From the NCBI RefSeq assembly GCF_000255115.2, contig NC_018068.1, positions 1,397,977 through 1,461,976 on the forward strand: a stretch of 64,000 bases of DNA, in the 5' to 3' direction. This document shows, piece after piece, positions 1 through 8,192 of the stretch (positions are counted from its first letter, which is position 1; each line of letters opens with the position of its first letter). A program made the translations under genes and the position numbers. The notes below the pieces were generated by a model. The model saw only the letters and a list, made by a program, of their open reading frames with translations. It did no database searches and was not told the DNA's origin. Origin of the DNA: Desulfosporosinus acidiphilus SJ4. Lineage in GTDB: Bacteria; Bacillota; Desulfitobacteriia; Desulfitobacteriales; Desulfitobacteriaceae.

Positions 1-16
1 AAAGGGGAACGACGAG

Positions 17-502
17 ATGTTAGAAGTCCATGTGATTAAGCGGACGCTCACGGAAATTGTCATTGATCCTTCACACGCAGAGAGGAAAGAATCGGCAGAA
101 TTTCGGCGAAGTAAGGAACGATTGAAAGCCGATGGACATTATAAATGTTGGATATGTGGAACCACAGAAAATCTCCAGGTCCACCATTTTGGAGCTGAGT
201 GGAGCTTAGAAAACGTGACGGATTTTGAAAAGCTCAAGGTGTTTTGTGAAGAATGGGACCCCTATGGTTATGGGCGGCTTCTTAGAAACCTGCCCATAAC
301 AACCGTCGATGATGTTCGAAATATGTTGGTACTCTGTCAGGAACACCATACGGGTGGTTCTAAAGATGGTGCCGCCAACGGAATTCATGAAATAACCTTA
401 CCAGTATGGCTGATTCAGAAATTGGCAAAGCAAGGAGAAGATCCTGTTCCACAAGACGGTGAGTCTGTAGAGAACGTGATTAAGAAGATCACGGATTTAT
501 AA
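17..502 (+). CDS. HNH-type zinc-binding protein (prophage)
   Basis: A 161-residue protein with a CWICG knuckle near residue 45, a VHH motif about ten residues later and LCQEHH near residue 113. This is the Cys-pair plus His arrangement of HNH endonuclease-like domains. The RBS AAAGGGG lies just upstream of the ATG. It sits before an amidase and a holin, so it probably belongs to the end of a prophage whose other genes lie left of the window. A DNA-binding or nicking role is inferred from the fold; no substrate can be named. The family assignment is fairly safe, activity is not. Confidence 0.7.
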   Translation: MLEVHVIKRTLTEIVIDPSHAERKESAEFRRSKERLKADGHYKCWICGTTENLQVHHFGAEWSLENVTDFEKLKVFCEEWDPYGYGRLLRNLPITTVDDVRNMLVLCQEHHTGGSKDGAANGIHEITLPVWLIQKLAKQGEDPVPQDGESVENVIKKITDL

Positions 503-622
503 ATCGTTAGACTTCTAAAGGGAATATCATTATTTAGTCTCCCGAATTAGGGTGGCTTTTTTGTATGCTAAAGAAAGTAATTTGTCAGAAATATATACTG
601 ATAGCTGGCTATAGGAGGTCAA

Positions 623-1396
623 ATGAGCTATTCAATCAAACAAAACTTTATTGCCGGACTACCTAAAGAACCCTATGACAACGGGCATTATGTCGGAGTA
701 GTTGCACACTCGACGGCCAATAACGGCGACTCCGCCGATGGAGAGCGCAATTTCGAATCGACTACTTGGCAAAACGCGTTCGTTCATTTCTTCGTGGACG
801 ACCAGAAAATCCTTCAAGTTGCCGATACCAACTATCTCTGCTATGGAGCTGGCCACACTGCAAACCATTTGGGTTATGTTCAAGTGGAGTTGTGCCAAAC
901 AACAGATCCAGTTAAGTTCAAAGCAGCTTATGAGAAATACGTTTGGTTGCTTGCAAAGCTCCTATATAATAGGAAGCTTCCTGTCGTGGATGGGGTTACT
1001 CTGATGTCCCATGCTCAAGTTTCAGCCAAGTGGCATGAGACGGACCATCAAGATCCGATCGAATATCTAACAAGCCACGGAAAAACATGGGCTGATTTGG
1101 TCGCTGATGTAACGGCTCAATATAACTTGCTGGAGGAGGAAGATAGAGTGTTAAACGTTGCAGTATTACTATTCACGAAGGACGATTTTTGGAGTGGGAA
1201 TGATGTTGCTGCTAAAAATGGAAACTGTGCACTATTTATAAGAGCAGCCAACCAGTCCGTTCCGGCTGAGGCCCAGAGTGCCAAGCAATTAATTGTTGTT
1301 GGTGGGCCAAGCGCCGGGCATCCGAACGAAGTCCTGTTATCTGGCAAGGACAAATATGCGACCGCTGCTGCGGTTGCTAAGTATTTGGGACAATAA
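623..1396 (+). CDS. N-acetylmuramoyl-L-alanine amidase (phage endolysin)
   Basis: A 257-residue endolysin-type protein. Residues 1-165 match the Amidase_2 fold, which cleaves the MurNAc-L-Ala bond of peptidoglycan: an early VAHST motif, a YGAGHTANH segment, VELCQ and a late WHETDHQDP give the expected zinc-binding His residues. Residues 180-257 resemble a cell-wall-binding repeat type 2 unit (VVGGP, LSGKDKYATAAAVA). The RBS AGGAGG precedes the ATG. A holin follows after 16 bases, giving a lysis cassette. There is no signal peptide, consistent with holin-dependent release. Confidence 0.88.
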   Translation: MSYSIKQNFIAGLPKEPYDNGHYVGVVAHSTANNGDSADGERNFESTTWQNAFVHFFVDDQKILQVADTNYLCYGAGHTANHLGYVQVELCQTTDPVKFKAAYEKYVWLLAKLLYNRKLPVVDGVTLMSHAQVSAKWHETDHQDPIEYLTSHGKTWADLVADVTAQYNLLEEEDRVLNVAVLLFTKDDFWSGNDVAAKNGNCALFIRAANQSVPAEAQSAKQLIVVGGPSAGHPNEVLLSGKDKYATAAAVAKYLGQ

Positions 1397-1412
1397 AAAA
1401 GGGGGTATTTTA

Positions 1413-1826
1413 GTGTTAAACTTTATTCTGGCTTCAAAAGTTCTCGTTACCCTGGAGACAGTTCTGGGTTTAATATTAGCGGATTTCATTTTTGGAGTGT
1501 TGCTTTCTCTTAGAAACAGTAATTTTAGTTTCAGTAAACTGCCCCAATTCGTTGAAACGAGCTTGGTTCCTTATATTGGTGGTCTTCTTGTGTTGGCTCT
1601 CTTTTCTAATGTAAACACTGAGCTAGGGACGCTGTTTTTCACGATTGCCGCAACGATTTCAGCGAAATTTCTAGCGGATATTGTAACCAAAGCGGGGCAG
1701 CTGTTTAATGGATTGCAAATTCAGAGTCCGTTGACTGTGGCTAAATCAGATAGCAAACAGGAAACAGTTCCCGTACAAAATGCAGTCCAAACGACGGATA
1801 ATGGTACTGCTGGAGATGCGCAGTAA
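1413..1826 (+). CDS. Phage holin-like membrane protein
   Basis: A 137-residue protein read from the GTG at 1413, which has AAAAAAGGGGG just upstream; the longer frame opening inside the amidase gene lacks an RBS. It has hydrophobic stretches at about residues 5-30, 45-65 and 70-95 and a hydrophilic Gln/Thr/Asn-rich C-tail, the usual shape of a holin. It directly follows the endolysin, so the inferred role is forming membrane lesions that release the amidase. Family assignment rests on topology and position, not on a diagnostic motif. Confidence 0.65.
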   Translation: MLNFILASKVLVTLETVLGLILADFIFGVLLSLRNSNFSFSKLPQFVETSLVPYIGGLLVLALFSNVNTELGTLFFTIAATISAKFLADIVTKAGQLFNGLQIQSPLTVAKSDSKQETVPVQNAVQTTDNGTAGDAQ

Positions 1827-1827
1827 T

Positions 1828-1989
1828 ATGAAAGATGTATGTACTGAGTGTAATAGACAATCCTATTGTATGTATCCGTGCAAATCATGGTTGATTGAAA
1901 ATAAAAAATTTCCAGTGTGTGGAAATAACCTCATTCATGTGGACGGGTGTACTGAGTGTATCACCGGTGATTGGAGTAAGTGCGGATAA
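1828..1989 (+). CDS. Cys-rich 53-aa protein, copy 1
   Basis: A 53-residue protein beginning one base after the holin stop, with GGAG about 12 bases upstream. It contains eight cysteines at positions 5, 8, 14, 18, 31, 41, 44 and 52, including two CxxC pairs, and ends in GCTECITGDWSKCG. A near copy of identical length lies at 5455-5616 and a decayed copy at 4327-4442. The Cys spacing suggests metal (zinc) binding or disulfides. I do not recognise a named family, so the function is unknown. Three copies within 4 kb, one attached to a lysis module, suggest spread with phage-type DNA. Confidence 0.7.
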   Translation: MKDVCTECNRQSYCMYPCKSWLIENKKFPVCGNNLIHVDGCTECITGDWSKCG

Positions 1990-2498
1990 GATAGATGGAT
2001 TGAACCCTCACGGCGACTTGTTTCTCCATTTGCTTTGTTGAGAAGCGATTTATAGATAACTAGGTCAGGAAAATTGCTTGGCAGATGCCACAAAGAAGGG
2101 TTGCCCGGCTTAAAACCGTACAACTCTTCTTATGCTCTGCTCTTTGTTATTTAGTCATCAAATGCTTCACTGACTTTCCACACTCCAGAGACTTACTGAA
2201 AAAATCTTTAAAATACATGAAAAGATTCACTAGGAAATCTAGTAATTAAGAAAAATGTGTGGGATTAATACATGAGACTTGCGGGTCCATTAGATCAGAA
2301 AACCTGTTGGTTAATTTCTATGCAAAATTAACCAACAGGTTTCGGAAGCGATTATCATGCAAAATGCATAATAAAAATTGAAAAGGTGATTTTGGCATAT
2401 AAAATAATGACCTTGTGTACTAATTACTTGTTTAATAAATTGTTAAAATAACTTTAAGCAAATATATTGTGTTCATTAGACGATTTGAGGTGCAATAC
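1990..2498. other. Non-coding stretch after the phage tail genes
   Basis: No convincing gene here. A minus-strand frame of about 62 codons near 1935-2123 has no RBS and overlaps the Cys-rich gene. The stretch contains the long palindrome listed at 2300-2342 and an AT-rich leader before the CheY-like gene. Confidence 0.4.
2300..2342. repeat. Perfect 18-bp inverted repeat with 7-nt loop
   Basis: Left arm 2300-2317 (AAACCTGTTGGTTAATTT) is exactly complementary to 2325-2342, with loop 2318-2324. It is not followed by a U-tract, so it is not a standard terminator on the plus strand. It may be a decayed element end, a processing site or an operator. Confidence 0.75.
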
Positions 2499-2819
2499 TT
2501 GAAGACAGCATTGTGTGTCAATAACTCAGAGTTGATAAGAAAATCTATTAAGAAGCTTCTTGAGAATAGTGGCTTTCGAGTCGTGGGCGAAGCGGATAAT
2601 GGACTGACTGCTATAAAGCTTTACGACGAGCTAAAGCCAGACATTGTAATAATGGATATTGCAATGCCAGAATTAGATGGGATACAAACGCTTAAAAAAA
2701 TCAAAAAAGTAGATAAAGAAGCCAGAATTATTATTATTTCCTCTTCTTCTCATGAGCGGAAAGTACAAGAGGCAATGATAGAAGGTGCTATAGGTTTTAT
2801 TATATGGCCACCTTCTTAA
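2499..2819 (+). CDS. Degenerate CheY-like receiver domain protein
   Basis: Read from TTG 2499, which has GAGG well spaced upstream; this gives 106 residues. The receiver fold is clear: IVIMDIAMPELDG carries the phospho-acceptor Asp at about residue 53. The acidic pocket expected near the N-terminus (DD) is NN at residues 8-9. The conserved Lys of the KP motif is replaced by Trp (IIWPPS), and the protein stops there, so the last beta-alpha unit is absent. Known receivers need the acidic pair for Mg2+ and the Lys for signalling. I infer a dead or pseudo-receiver, possibly a gene in decay. Confidence 0.6.
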   Translation: MKTALCVNNSELIRKSIKKLLENSGFRVVGEADNGLTAIKLYDELKPDIVIMDIAMPELDGIQTLKKIKKVDKEARIIIISSSSHERKVQEAMIEGAIGFIIWPPS

Positions 2820-3264
2820 GAGAAGGATAAATGTAAGGAAGGATAGGGTCAGTTGGAGAGCAACCTGAGCATCTCGATACATTCTGCCAAGGGTAAGGAT
2901 GAGCATATTTTTACCCCGTTTACTATCTTTGTTAACCGAAACGATAAAACTCGGTTGAAGTCCCCATTAAATAACTTAATGCCTCACTTTCTATTCTCTC
3001 CATGAACTATATAGCAAATTCCACGTTTAGAAAAATGAATCTCAGATTGCTCAATATTTCTATAGCTGGGCCAGCTTTTCTTATGTGTCGAAGTTTTTCG
3101 CAAAATCAGAAGGAATATATGGAAATATGTTGAATCCTAAAGAAAGTTATTTAGCTGTTTTAACTATCGGATGACTCTATTGCGCTGTGGAAATCGTCAC
3201 TGGATAGAAGCAATTGACGCATCAAACTACGCAGAAATGTAAATACATGGAGGGTCAACGCCAA
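2820..3264. other. Intergenic region before the GGDEF gene
   Basis: About 445 bases with no supported ORF. I see no clear riboswitch or tRNA. It separates the broken receiver gene from the diguanylate cyclase. Confidence 0.4.
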
Positions 3265-4251
3265 ATGGCCATAGTTATTGTGGATGATACGACTTTTAGC
3301 CTAGAAGTAACTAAAGCCTTACTCGTGTCTGCGGGTTATTCAGATATAATCACAGTCAAATCGGCCAGGGAACTTTATAGCCTAGTCGATGGTTATTCGG
3401 AACTAGGTATCATCGAAATCGATTTAATTCTTATGGATGTCGTAATGCCAGAGGTTGATGGGATCGAGGCCTCCCGGAACATTAAGAATCGAGAATGGCT
3501 AGTAGATGTACCTATAATAATGGTGACAGCTACAACGGAAAAAGATGATTTGCAGAAGGCCTTTTCTGCTGGCGCTATGGACTTTATTAAGAAACCCCTC
3601 GATAAGGTGGAGCTAATAGCCCGTGTGCGTTCAGCATTGAGATTAAAACATGAGATCTATCGACGAAAAGCCCGAGAAGTGGAATTATTAGAGGTTACTC
3701 GCCAATTGAAAGCAGCTAATGAAATGTTGCAAAATCTATCCTATTTAGATGGCTTGACAGGAATTGCTAACCGTCGGCATTTTGATCAAGAACTGTTTCA
3801 AGAGTGTAGGCGAGCCCAGAGGGAAAATACTTCACTATCATTGATTTTACTAGATATTGATTATTTCAAAGCTTTTAATGATACATACGGACACCTTCAA
3901 GGTGATGACTGCCTCAAAACTGTTGCATCTATTCTTAAAAAGACTGTAAAAAGACCTGGGGATTTTCCGGCACGTTATGGAGGGGAGGAGTTTGCCGTTA
4001 TTTTGCCAAGTACTGAAGGCGTAGGAGCTGCCACTATAGCTGAAGAAATAAGGGTAAGTATTGAGATGGCTAGTATTCCAAATATAAATTCTCTTTGTGC
4101 GAATCATATCACAGTCAGCCTTGGGGTTGTAACAAGATTCCCGGGACAAGCTGATACACCGGATGCTATGATTTTGGCGGCTGACCGTGCTCTATACCGT
4201 TCGAAACACGAGGGCCGCAATCGGGTTAGCATGGAACAAATCGACCACTAA
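3265..4251 (+). CDS. Response regulator with GGDEF domain (diguanylate cyclase, PleD-like)
   Basis: A 328-residue protein from ATG 3265, preceded by GGAGGG ten bases upstream. Residues 1-120 form a receiver: acidic VDD near the N-terminus, phospho-Asp about residue 58 in LMDVVMPEVDG, and Lys in FIKKPLD. A short coiled linker (about 125-160) leads to a GGDEF domain with SYLDGLTGIANRR, the intact active site GGEEF at 239-243, and an RxxD inhibitory I-site (RPGD, about 230-233). It should make cyclic di-GMP from two GTP when phosphorylated, with product inhibition. No partner histidine kinase gene is adjacent. Confidence 0.92.
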   Translation: MAIVIVDDTTFSLEVTKALLVSAGYSDIITVKSARELYSLVDGYSELGIIEIDLILMDVVMPEVDGIEASRNIKNREWLVDVPIIMVTATTEKDDLQKAFSAGAMDFIKKPLDKVELIARVRSALRLKHEIYRRKAREVELLEVTRQLKAANEMLQNLSYLDGLTGIANRRHFDQELFQECRRAQRENTSLSLILLDIDYFKAFNDTYGHLQGDDCLKTVASILKKTVKRPGDFPARYGGEEFAVILPSTEGVGAATIAEEIRVSIEMASIPNINSLCANHITVSLGVVTRFPGQADTPDAMILAADRALYRSKHEGRNRVSMEQIDH

Positions 4252-4326
4252 TACAAGCAACATCTAATACGTCATCGGAGGTCACAAAATAAATTAGAAG
4301 GATATTTGTGCAGAGAGTAACCAATA

Positions 4327-4442
4327 TGTACCCCTAGAAGCCTGGATGATTGAAACCAAGAAATGTCTTGTCTTGGAATAAGCTCATTCATGTGGGCGCG
4401 TGCATTGAGTGCATTACAGGTGATTGGTCAAAGTGTGGGTAA
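4327..4442 (+). pseudogene. Decayed copy of the Cys-rich 53-aa gene
   Basis: The last 20 codons read NKLIHVGACIECITGDWSKCG and stop, closely matching the genes at 1828 and 5455. Upstream, WMIETKKC and MYP fragments of the same protein lie in another frame, interrupted by TAG, and the first third is missing. It is therefore a frameshifted, truncated copy. Confidence 0.75.
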
Positions 4443-4536
4443 TTCTTAGACACGGATTACCCCCCCGGCGACAATAGCCGCCAGGGGTCCGGTTTTATGT
4501 CAGTCATGCTCTCTTATGTTTCCATTTACAGCATGA

Positions 4537-5139
4537 TTAATGTATTAAATGTTGAGATTCTTCGAGATCAGGTATAGACTCCATAAATGATGGAGAATTA
4601 TAATCATCTTTTACTTGTCTGGAATGATCAGTCTTAAAATTCGAGTTATTAAAAACTAACGGATCCGCCAGCAAAACCATAACTTGTGAGGAAACTAAAC
4701 CATATACTAAATGGTTCCATAATGCCGAATAATATGTCTTTGTAAATCTGAATTTTTTTAGGATACCAAATTTAATTCCACCTATTAGAGTGCCAAGAGA
4801 AAGCATTGATATGAAAATGCCCTTAACTAAATGATGATCTTTTCCGGTTTTTTTAAGAATATAAAATAAAGGAATTCCCCAAATTGATCCAATTCCAAAA
4901 TGAGCCAATTCACCTAAAATAAAATTCTTCTTTTGTTTTGTTCGATAGGGAGGAACAAACAAAGCGCCTGCTATGTATCCATATAAGGTCTCGGATTTGC
5001 CTGCTTTAAATATAAGTAAATTTGAACTATCCATGAAAATAGTTCCTATCAAACCGCTCAATAAACCAATTGAAATTGAATCTTGTAATTTCTTCAATTC
5101 TTTTATCCTATTAAATAAGAACATTAAAAAATTTGGCAC
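4537..5139 (-). CDS. Integral membrane protein, paralog of the 16865 gene
   Basis: A 200-residue protein starting at GTG 5139 with AAAGGGGG eight bases upstream. It is similar along most of its length to the protein at 16865-17446. Shared blocks include GL(I/V)GT(I/L)FMD near residue 35, LYGxxAG, the stretch KKTGKDH around residue 110, and KKxRFTKTxYSA. Hydrophobic segments near 22-45, 75-98, 112-130 and 145-165 suggest four membrane spans; the C-terminal 35 residues are hydrophilic. The family is not one I can name. It is transcribed opposite to its neighbours and appears monocistronic. Confidence 0.6.
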   Translation of the reverse strand: MPNFLMFLFNRIKELKKLQDSISIGLLSGLIGTIFMDSSNLLIFKAGKSETLYGYIAGALFVPPYRTKQKKNFILGELAHFGIGSIWGIPLFYILKKTGKDHHLVKGIFISMLSLGTLIGGIKFGILKKFRFTKTYYSALWNHLVYGLVSSQVMVLLADPLVFNNSNFKTDHSRQVKDDYNSPSFMESIPDLEESQHLIH

Positions 5140-5454
5140 TTAGTAATCCCCCTTTACTTAATAAGATATTTTACAATTCATATCTTGCCATATCATACTT
5201 ATATTGCTCTCATTTAATCGATATTAAAGGATGTAAATACTTCCATACGGGGCATAGGATATTTTTTGATAGGTATAACTCTCTTGTTCAATTAAATAAG
5301 ATTTATAAGATAACAAATCCACCCTCATCAATTTTTTGTCGATGAGGGTGGATATAGTTTTATGTAAGAAATATTGATATAAAAAAAGAGAACTGATAAA
5401 ATGAGAACATAAGTACGATAATAAACCAAATATATGTACTGAGAGGCGAATGGA

Positions 5455-5616
5455 ATGAGAGATGTCTGTGCTGAGTGTAATAGGGAATCCTATTGCATGG
5501 AACCTTGTGAAGAATGGCTAATTGCCCATGATCAATGCCCAGTTTGCCGGAATAAACTTTTGCATATCGGAGGCTGTACCGAGTGTGTTACGGGTGACTG
5601 GGCGAAGTGTGGTTGA
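5455..5616 (+). CDS. Cys-rich 53-aa protein, copy 2
   Basis: A 53-residue protein too short for most ORF filters. It begins at ATG 5455 after GAGAGGCG and reads MRDVCAECNRESYCMEPC, ending GCTECVTGDWAKCG. It has nine cysteines, all eight of copy 1 plus Cys28 that completes a CPVC pair. Identity in length and Cys positions to 1828-1989 supports both being real genes. Likely a small zinc-binding protein of unknown role. The next gene starts one base after its stop, so the two are probably translated together. Confidence 0.72.
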   Translation: MRDVCAECNRESYCMEPCEEWLIAHDQCPVCRNKLLHIGGCTECVTGDWAKCG

Positions 5617-5617
5617 C

Positions 5618-5836
5618 ATGAAAATAGTCATGAGTCCGATAGAAATGATAGCCTGGTTTGACATTCCAGGAACTCCGCGTCCCATCCGCTTTAGGCATGA
5701 TGGTAATGTGGTTAAGGTTGAGATGATTAAAAGAATATCTGAAGAGAAAATTGCCGGTAATCGGATGAGGATTTATGAGTGTCAAAGCGAAATTCATGGA
5801 CTGATGAGGCAATTTCAGCTTAAGTATGAGTTGTAA
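5618..5836 (+). CDS. Small conserved protein, paralog of the 43798 gene
   Basis: A 72-residue protein starting at ATG 5618. It reads MKIVMSPIEMIAWF then RPIRFRHDGNVVKVEMI, EKIAGNRMRIYECQSEI and QFQLKYEL. The protein at 43798-44061 aligns end to end (PIEM, PIRYR, KLAGNKMIIFRCQS, KYE) and extends with KWFLFKM. The pattern resembles small beta-barrel DUF6504-like proteins found in Firmicutes and Actinobacteria, but that link is from memory and weak. It follows the Cys-rich gene by one base, so the two probably form an operon. Function unknown. Confidence 0.6.
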   Translation: MKIVMSPIEMIAWFDIPGTPRPIRFRHDGNVVKVEMIKRISEEKIAGNRMRIYECQSEIHGLMRQFQLKYEL

Positions 5837-5872
5837 GTGGTTTTTGTATAAGATTTAAATGGGGGTGTAATA

Positions 5873-6148
5873 ATGCCAAAACAAACAGTCGTTTGCTATC
5901 TGTTATCCTTGTTATTCTATGGAATGGGATCGTCAAGAATATCAGTCCTTAATTCTAACGCTTTTACAACTGATGTATTGCTTGCAACCGTCTATTTCGT
6001 TTTAACAATCTGGTTAATAGTGATCGGATCGGCTTATTATTATTTGATGACTAGAAGGAAAAAGGCTAGAAGATTGCGGAGTAGACGGAAAGTTCAAGTG
6101 CTGCAGTTCGAATATGATGTGGATCTGCTTAGAAGGATGACTTCTTAA
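5873..6148 (+). CDS. Small membrane protein with basic C-tail
   Basis: A 91-residue protein with GGGGGTG just upstream of ATG 5873. Two hydrophobic segments (about 5-22 and 34-56) are followed by a strongly basic stretch, RRKKARRLRSRRK, and a short acidic-hydrophobic tail. By the positive-inside rule the C-terminus should be cytoplasmic. It may be cotranscribed with the two genes before it (37-base gap). No family recognised. Confidence 0.55.
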   Translation: MPKQTVVCYLLSLLFYGMGSSRISVLNSNAFTTDVLLATVYFVLTIWLIVIGSAYYYLMTRRKKARRLRSRRKVQVLQFEYDVDLLRRMTS

Positions 6149-6508
6149 AATATCATTATTTAAACCATCAAATCAAGCCATTTTGATCTGATTTGGTTGT
6201 TCCTTTATGCAGTGTATGTTTAGATAACTTGTATAGTACTAATATTAAAGTCAAAAGTTGTTATAAAAAGGATTTGTTATTTTAGTATCGAAACAAGGCT
6301 TCAATTGTCTACCAACAGTAGGATTATGGTAACTTTGGTATTATTATTATTTTTATCTTATATTATTTTCACTATCTATTTCAAATCGATTTCGTCTTAA
6401 TTCATGATATCAACTTTTAAAGGAAGAAATGTGGCATTAATGACGATCATTAAAAAAGGAGATGATATCAAAGAATGATTGTCAAGAATATTAAAGGAGA
6501 GACCGACA
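6149..6508. other. Sigma-factor upstream region with possible 15-aa leader ORF
   Basis: An imperfect AACCA/TGGTT hairpin near 6162-6205 may end transcription of the small membrane protein gene. A 15-codon frame at 6475-6522 (ATG, 13 bases after AAAAAAGGAG) overlaps the sigma start at 6509 and could couple its translation. I see no clear autoregulated ECF promoter. Confidence 0.35.
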
Positions 6509-7096
6509 ATGATTATCCGTGAAAACTTATATGGACTAAATGATCTAGACAATGAAGCCTCTCTTGAAACGGTTATTAAGGATAATGAACCTAAAATTAT
6601 AAACTTAATATACGGAATGACCGGGGATTATCATATCGCCCAGGACTTGGCCCAGGAAACATTTATAAAGGCATTCCAGTCAAGGCAATTGTTCAAAGGC
6701 CAGTCTAAAATCTCGACATGGCTATACCGTATAGCCGTTAATACAACAATTGACTACCAACGCAAGCGATCTGGTCGTAAAGAAAATCCGGCTGAAGAAC
6801 TTGAAACAAAACTAGACGAAACTCAAGACCCGGATCAAAAGTGTCAAAAAACAGCGATGAGAAAGATGCTGTTTAAGGCGATTTCACAGCTACCAAATGA
6901 ACAACGTGAGGTGTACACTTTAAAGGAAATCAATGGATGCTCTACTAAAGAGGTGGCAGAAATCCTTAACATTTCAGTTGAATTGGCGAAGTGGCGGCTG
7001 CACAGAGCCCGGATGCTCCTTCGCAAGTCTTTAACTCAAGGAAATGGTTATGAGAATATGGGTTCGTTTAAATTAACTACGGTTGGAATAGAATAA
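6509..7096 (+). CDS. ECF-type RNA polymerase sigma factor
   Basis: A 195-residue protein from ATG 6509, with AAAGGAGA eight bases upstream; an earlier TTG in frame has no RBS. Region 2 is seen as HIAQDLAQETFIKAFQS and STWLYRIAVNTTIDYQRK (about residues 45-95). Region 4 is LPNEQREVYTLKEINGCSTKEVAEIL then a helix-turn-helix ending KWRLHRARMLLRK (about 125-180). Group 4 (ECF) sigma factors redirect RNA polymerase to stress promoters. No anti-sigma gene is next to it; a DUF1858 protein and a dioxygenase follow closely, hinting at a redox-related regulon. Confidence 0.88.
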   Translation: MIIRENLYGLNDLDNEASLETVIKDNEPKIINLIYGMTGDYHIAQDLAQETFIKAFQSRQLFKGQSKISTWLYRIAVNTTIDYQRKRSGRKENPAEELETKLDETQDPDQKCQKTAMRKMLFKAISQLPNEQREVYTLKEINGCSTKEVAEILNISVELAKWRLHRARMLLRKSLTQGNGYENMGSFKLTTVGIE

Positions 7097-7120
7097 ATTA
7101 TCCATTAGGAGGAAAATCCA

Positions 7121-7339
7121 ATGATTACAGGTCAAATGAAAATTACAGAAATCGTAGAAAAGTATCCGCAGTCCGTCGAAGTCTTTTTAAAACATGGCCT
7201 GCATTGTTTCGGATGCATGGCTGCCCGGTTCGAGAATCTTGAGCAAGGTGCAAGGGCTCATGGTATTGATGTAGCAAAGCTGCTCGAGGATCTCAATAAA
7301 GTGGTTGAACAGGATTATGGTTTGGTAAGAAAAGTTTAA
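7121..7339 (+). CDS. DUF1858 domain protein
   Basis: A 72-residue protein, the whole length being a DUF1858 domain: ITEIVEKYPQSVEVFLKHGLHCFGC with a CxxC-type pair (CFGC) near residue 30, then a helical C-half. Such domains occur alone or near hybrid-cluster proteins and are thought to carry a redox disulfide. AGGAGG precedes the ATG. It lies 24 bases after the sigma factor and 15 before the dioxygenase, so all three are probably one operon. Confidence 0.85.
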   Translation: MITGQMKITEIVEKYPQSVEVFLKHGLHCFGCMAARFENLEQGARAHGIDVAKLLEDLNKVVEQDYGLVRKV

Positions 7340-7354
7340 AACGAGGTGTTGACT

Positions 7355-8125
7355 ATGAATAAGATGCCTGTTGTGTTTGTTGGGCACGGTTCCCCGATGA
7401 ACGCGATTGAGGATAACCAGTTTACACGGAATTGGGTTGAGATTTCCAAGCAGATTCCAAAACCCGAAGCAATTTTAGCGATATCCGGCCATTGGGTGAC
7501 GGATGGAACTCGCATCAATGATGATCCCCATCCGGAAATAGTTCATGACATGTACGGTTTCCCTAGAGAACTGTATGAGGTTGATTACCGGCCAAAAGGG
7601 GCGCCGGAATTAGCCCATTTTACAAAAGATTTGATTTTGGGAAATGTGCAAACTGATAATAGCTGGGGCATTGATCATGGAATATGGTCCATCTTGAAAA
7701 TCATGTATCCCGAAGCGGATATCCCTGTTTATCACATGAGCGTCAGCAGGAATGAGAATCCCGACTATCACTTTAATTTGGGTAACGAGCTAAAACCCCT
7801 ACGAGACAAAGGGATATTGATTTTCGCTAGTGGCAATGTAGTTCATAACCTTGCACATATTAAATGGGATATGAAAGGCGGTTATGACTGGGCCGTTGAA
7901 TTTGATGATTTTATCAAAGAAACAATATCCGAAAAGAAATATAGAAGTGTCATCGATTACCGGCTGGCGGGGGTGTCCGCCAAACTATCGGTACCCACAT
8001 CAGAGCATCTTGATCCGCTGTTTTATATATTGGGTGCTGCGGATGAACATGATCAGCTCTCTATATACAATGATTCCTGTACCGTGGGTTCACTATCTAT
8101 GACAAGTTATCTGCTTAAGGAATGA
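7355..8125 (+). CDS. ygiD: 4,5-DOPA dioxygenase extradiol-like protein (YgiD family)
   Basis: A 256-residue protein from ATG 7355 after GAGGTG; the in-frame GTG nine bases earlier overlaps the RBS. The LigB-superfamily pattern is clear: VFVGHGSPMNAI (first His) near residue 10, AISGHWVTDG near 50, DHGIWSILKIMYP near 110 and ASGNVVHNLAHI near 155, with SEHLDPLFYILGA near the end. These supply the metal-binding His residues. Family members cleave catechol rings with O2 and a divalent metal. In an anaerobe it may have another substrate or an oxygen-defence role. Confidence 0.87.
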   Translation: MNKMPVVFVGHGSPMNAIEDNQFTRNWVEISKQIPKPEAILAISGHWVTDGTRINDDPHPEIVHDMYGFPRELYEVDYRPKGAPELAHFTKDLILGNVQTDNSWGIDHGIWSILKIMYPEADIPVYHMSVSRNENPDYHFNLGNELKPLRDKGILIFASGNVVHNLAHIKWDMKGGYDWAVEFDDFIKETISEKKYRSVIDYRLAGVSAKLSVPTSEHLDPLFYILGAADEHDQLSIYNDSCTVGSLSMTSYLLKE

Positions 8126-8150
8126 ATAGATTAACGACTATGAATCAATC

Positions 8151-8192
8151 ACCTCTTGCTAAAGAATTAATTTCTGTAGCAGGAGGTTTGTT
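8151..8192 (+). terminator. Rho-independent terminator after ygiD
   Basis: ACCTCTTGCTA (8151-8161) pairs with TAGCAGGAGGT (8177-8187) with one T-G pair, followed by TTGTTTT. It ends the sigma-DUF1858-ygiD unit. Confidence 0.75.

Noticed and set aside
1935-2123. 62-codon minus-strand ORF
   Set aside because: Overlaps the Cys-rich gene, no RBS, no recognisable domain; treated as chance.
2060-2130. Possible c-di-GMP riboswitch near the GGDEF gene
   Set aside because: The GGGTTGCC and GGC strings do not assemble into the conserved GEMM core and no expression platform follows.
4450-4490. CCCCCGGCG/CGCCAGGGG hairpin as a terminator
   Set aside because: One mismatch and no clean T-tract on either strand, so left out as a feature.
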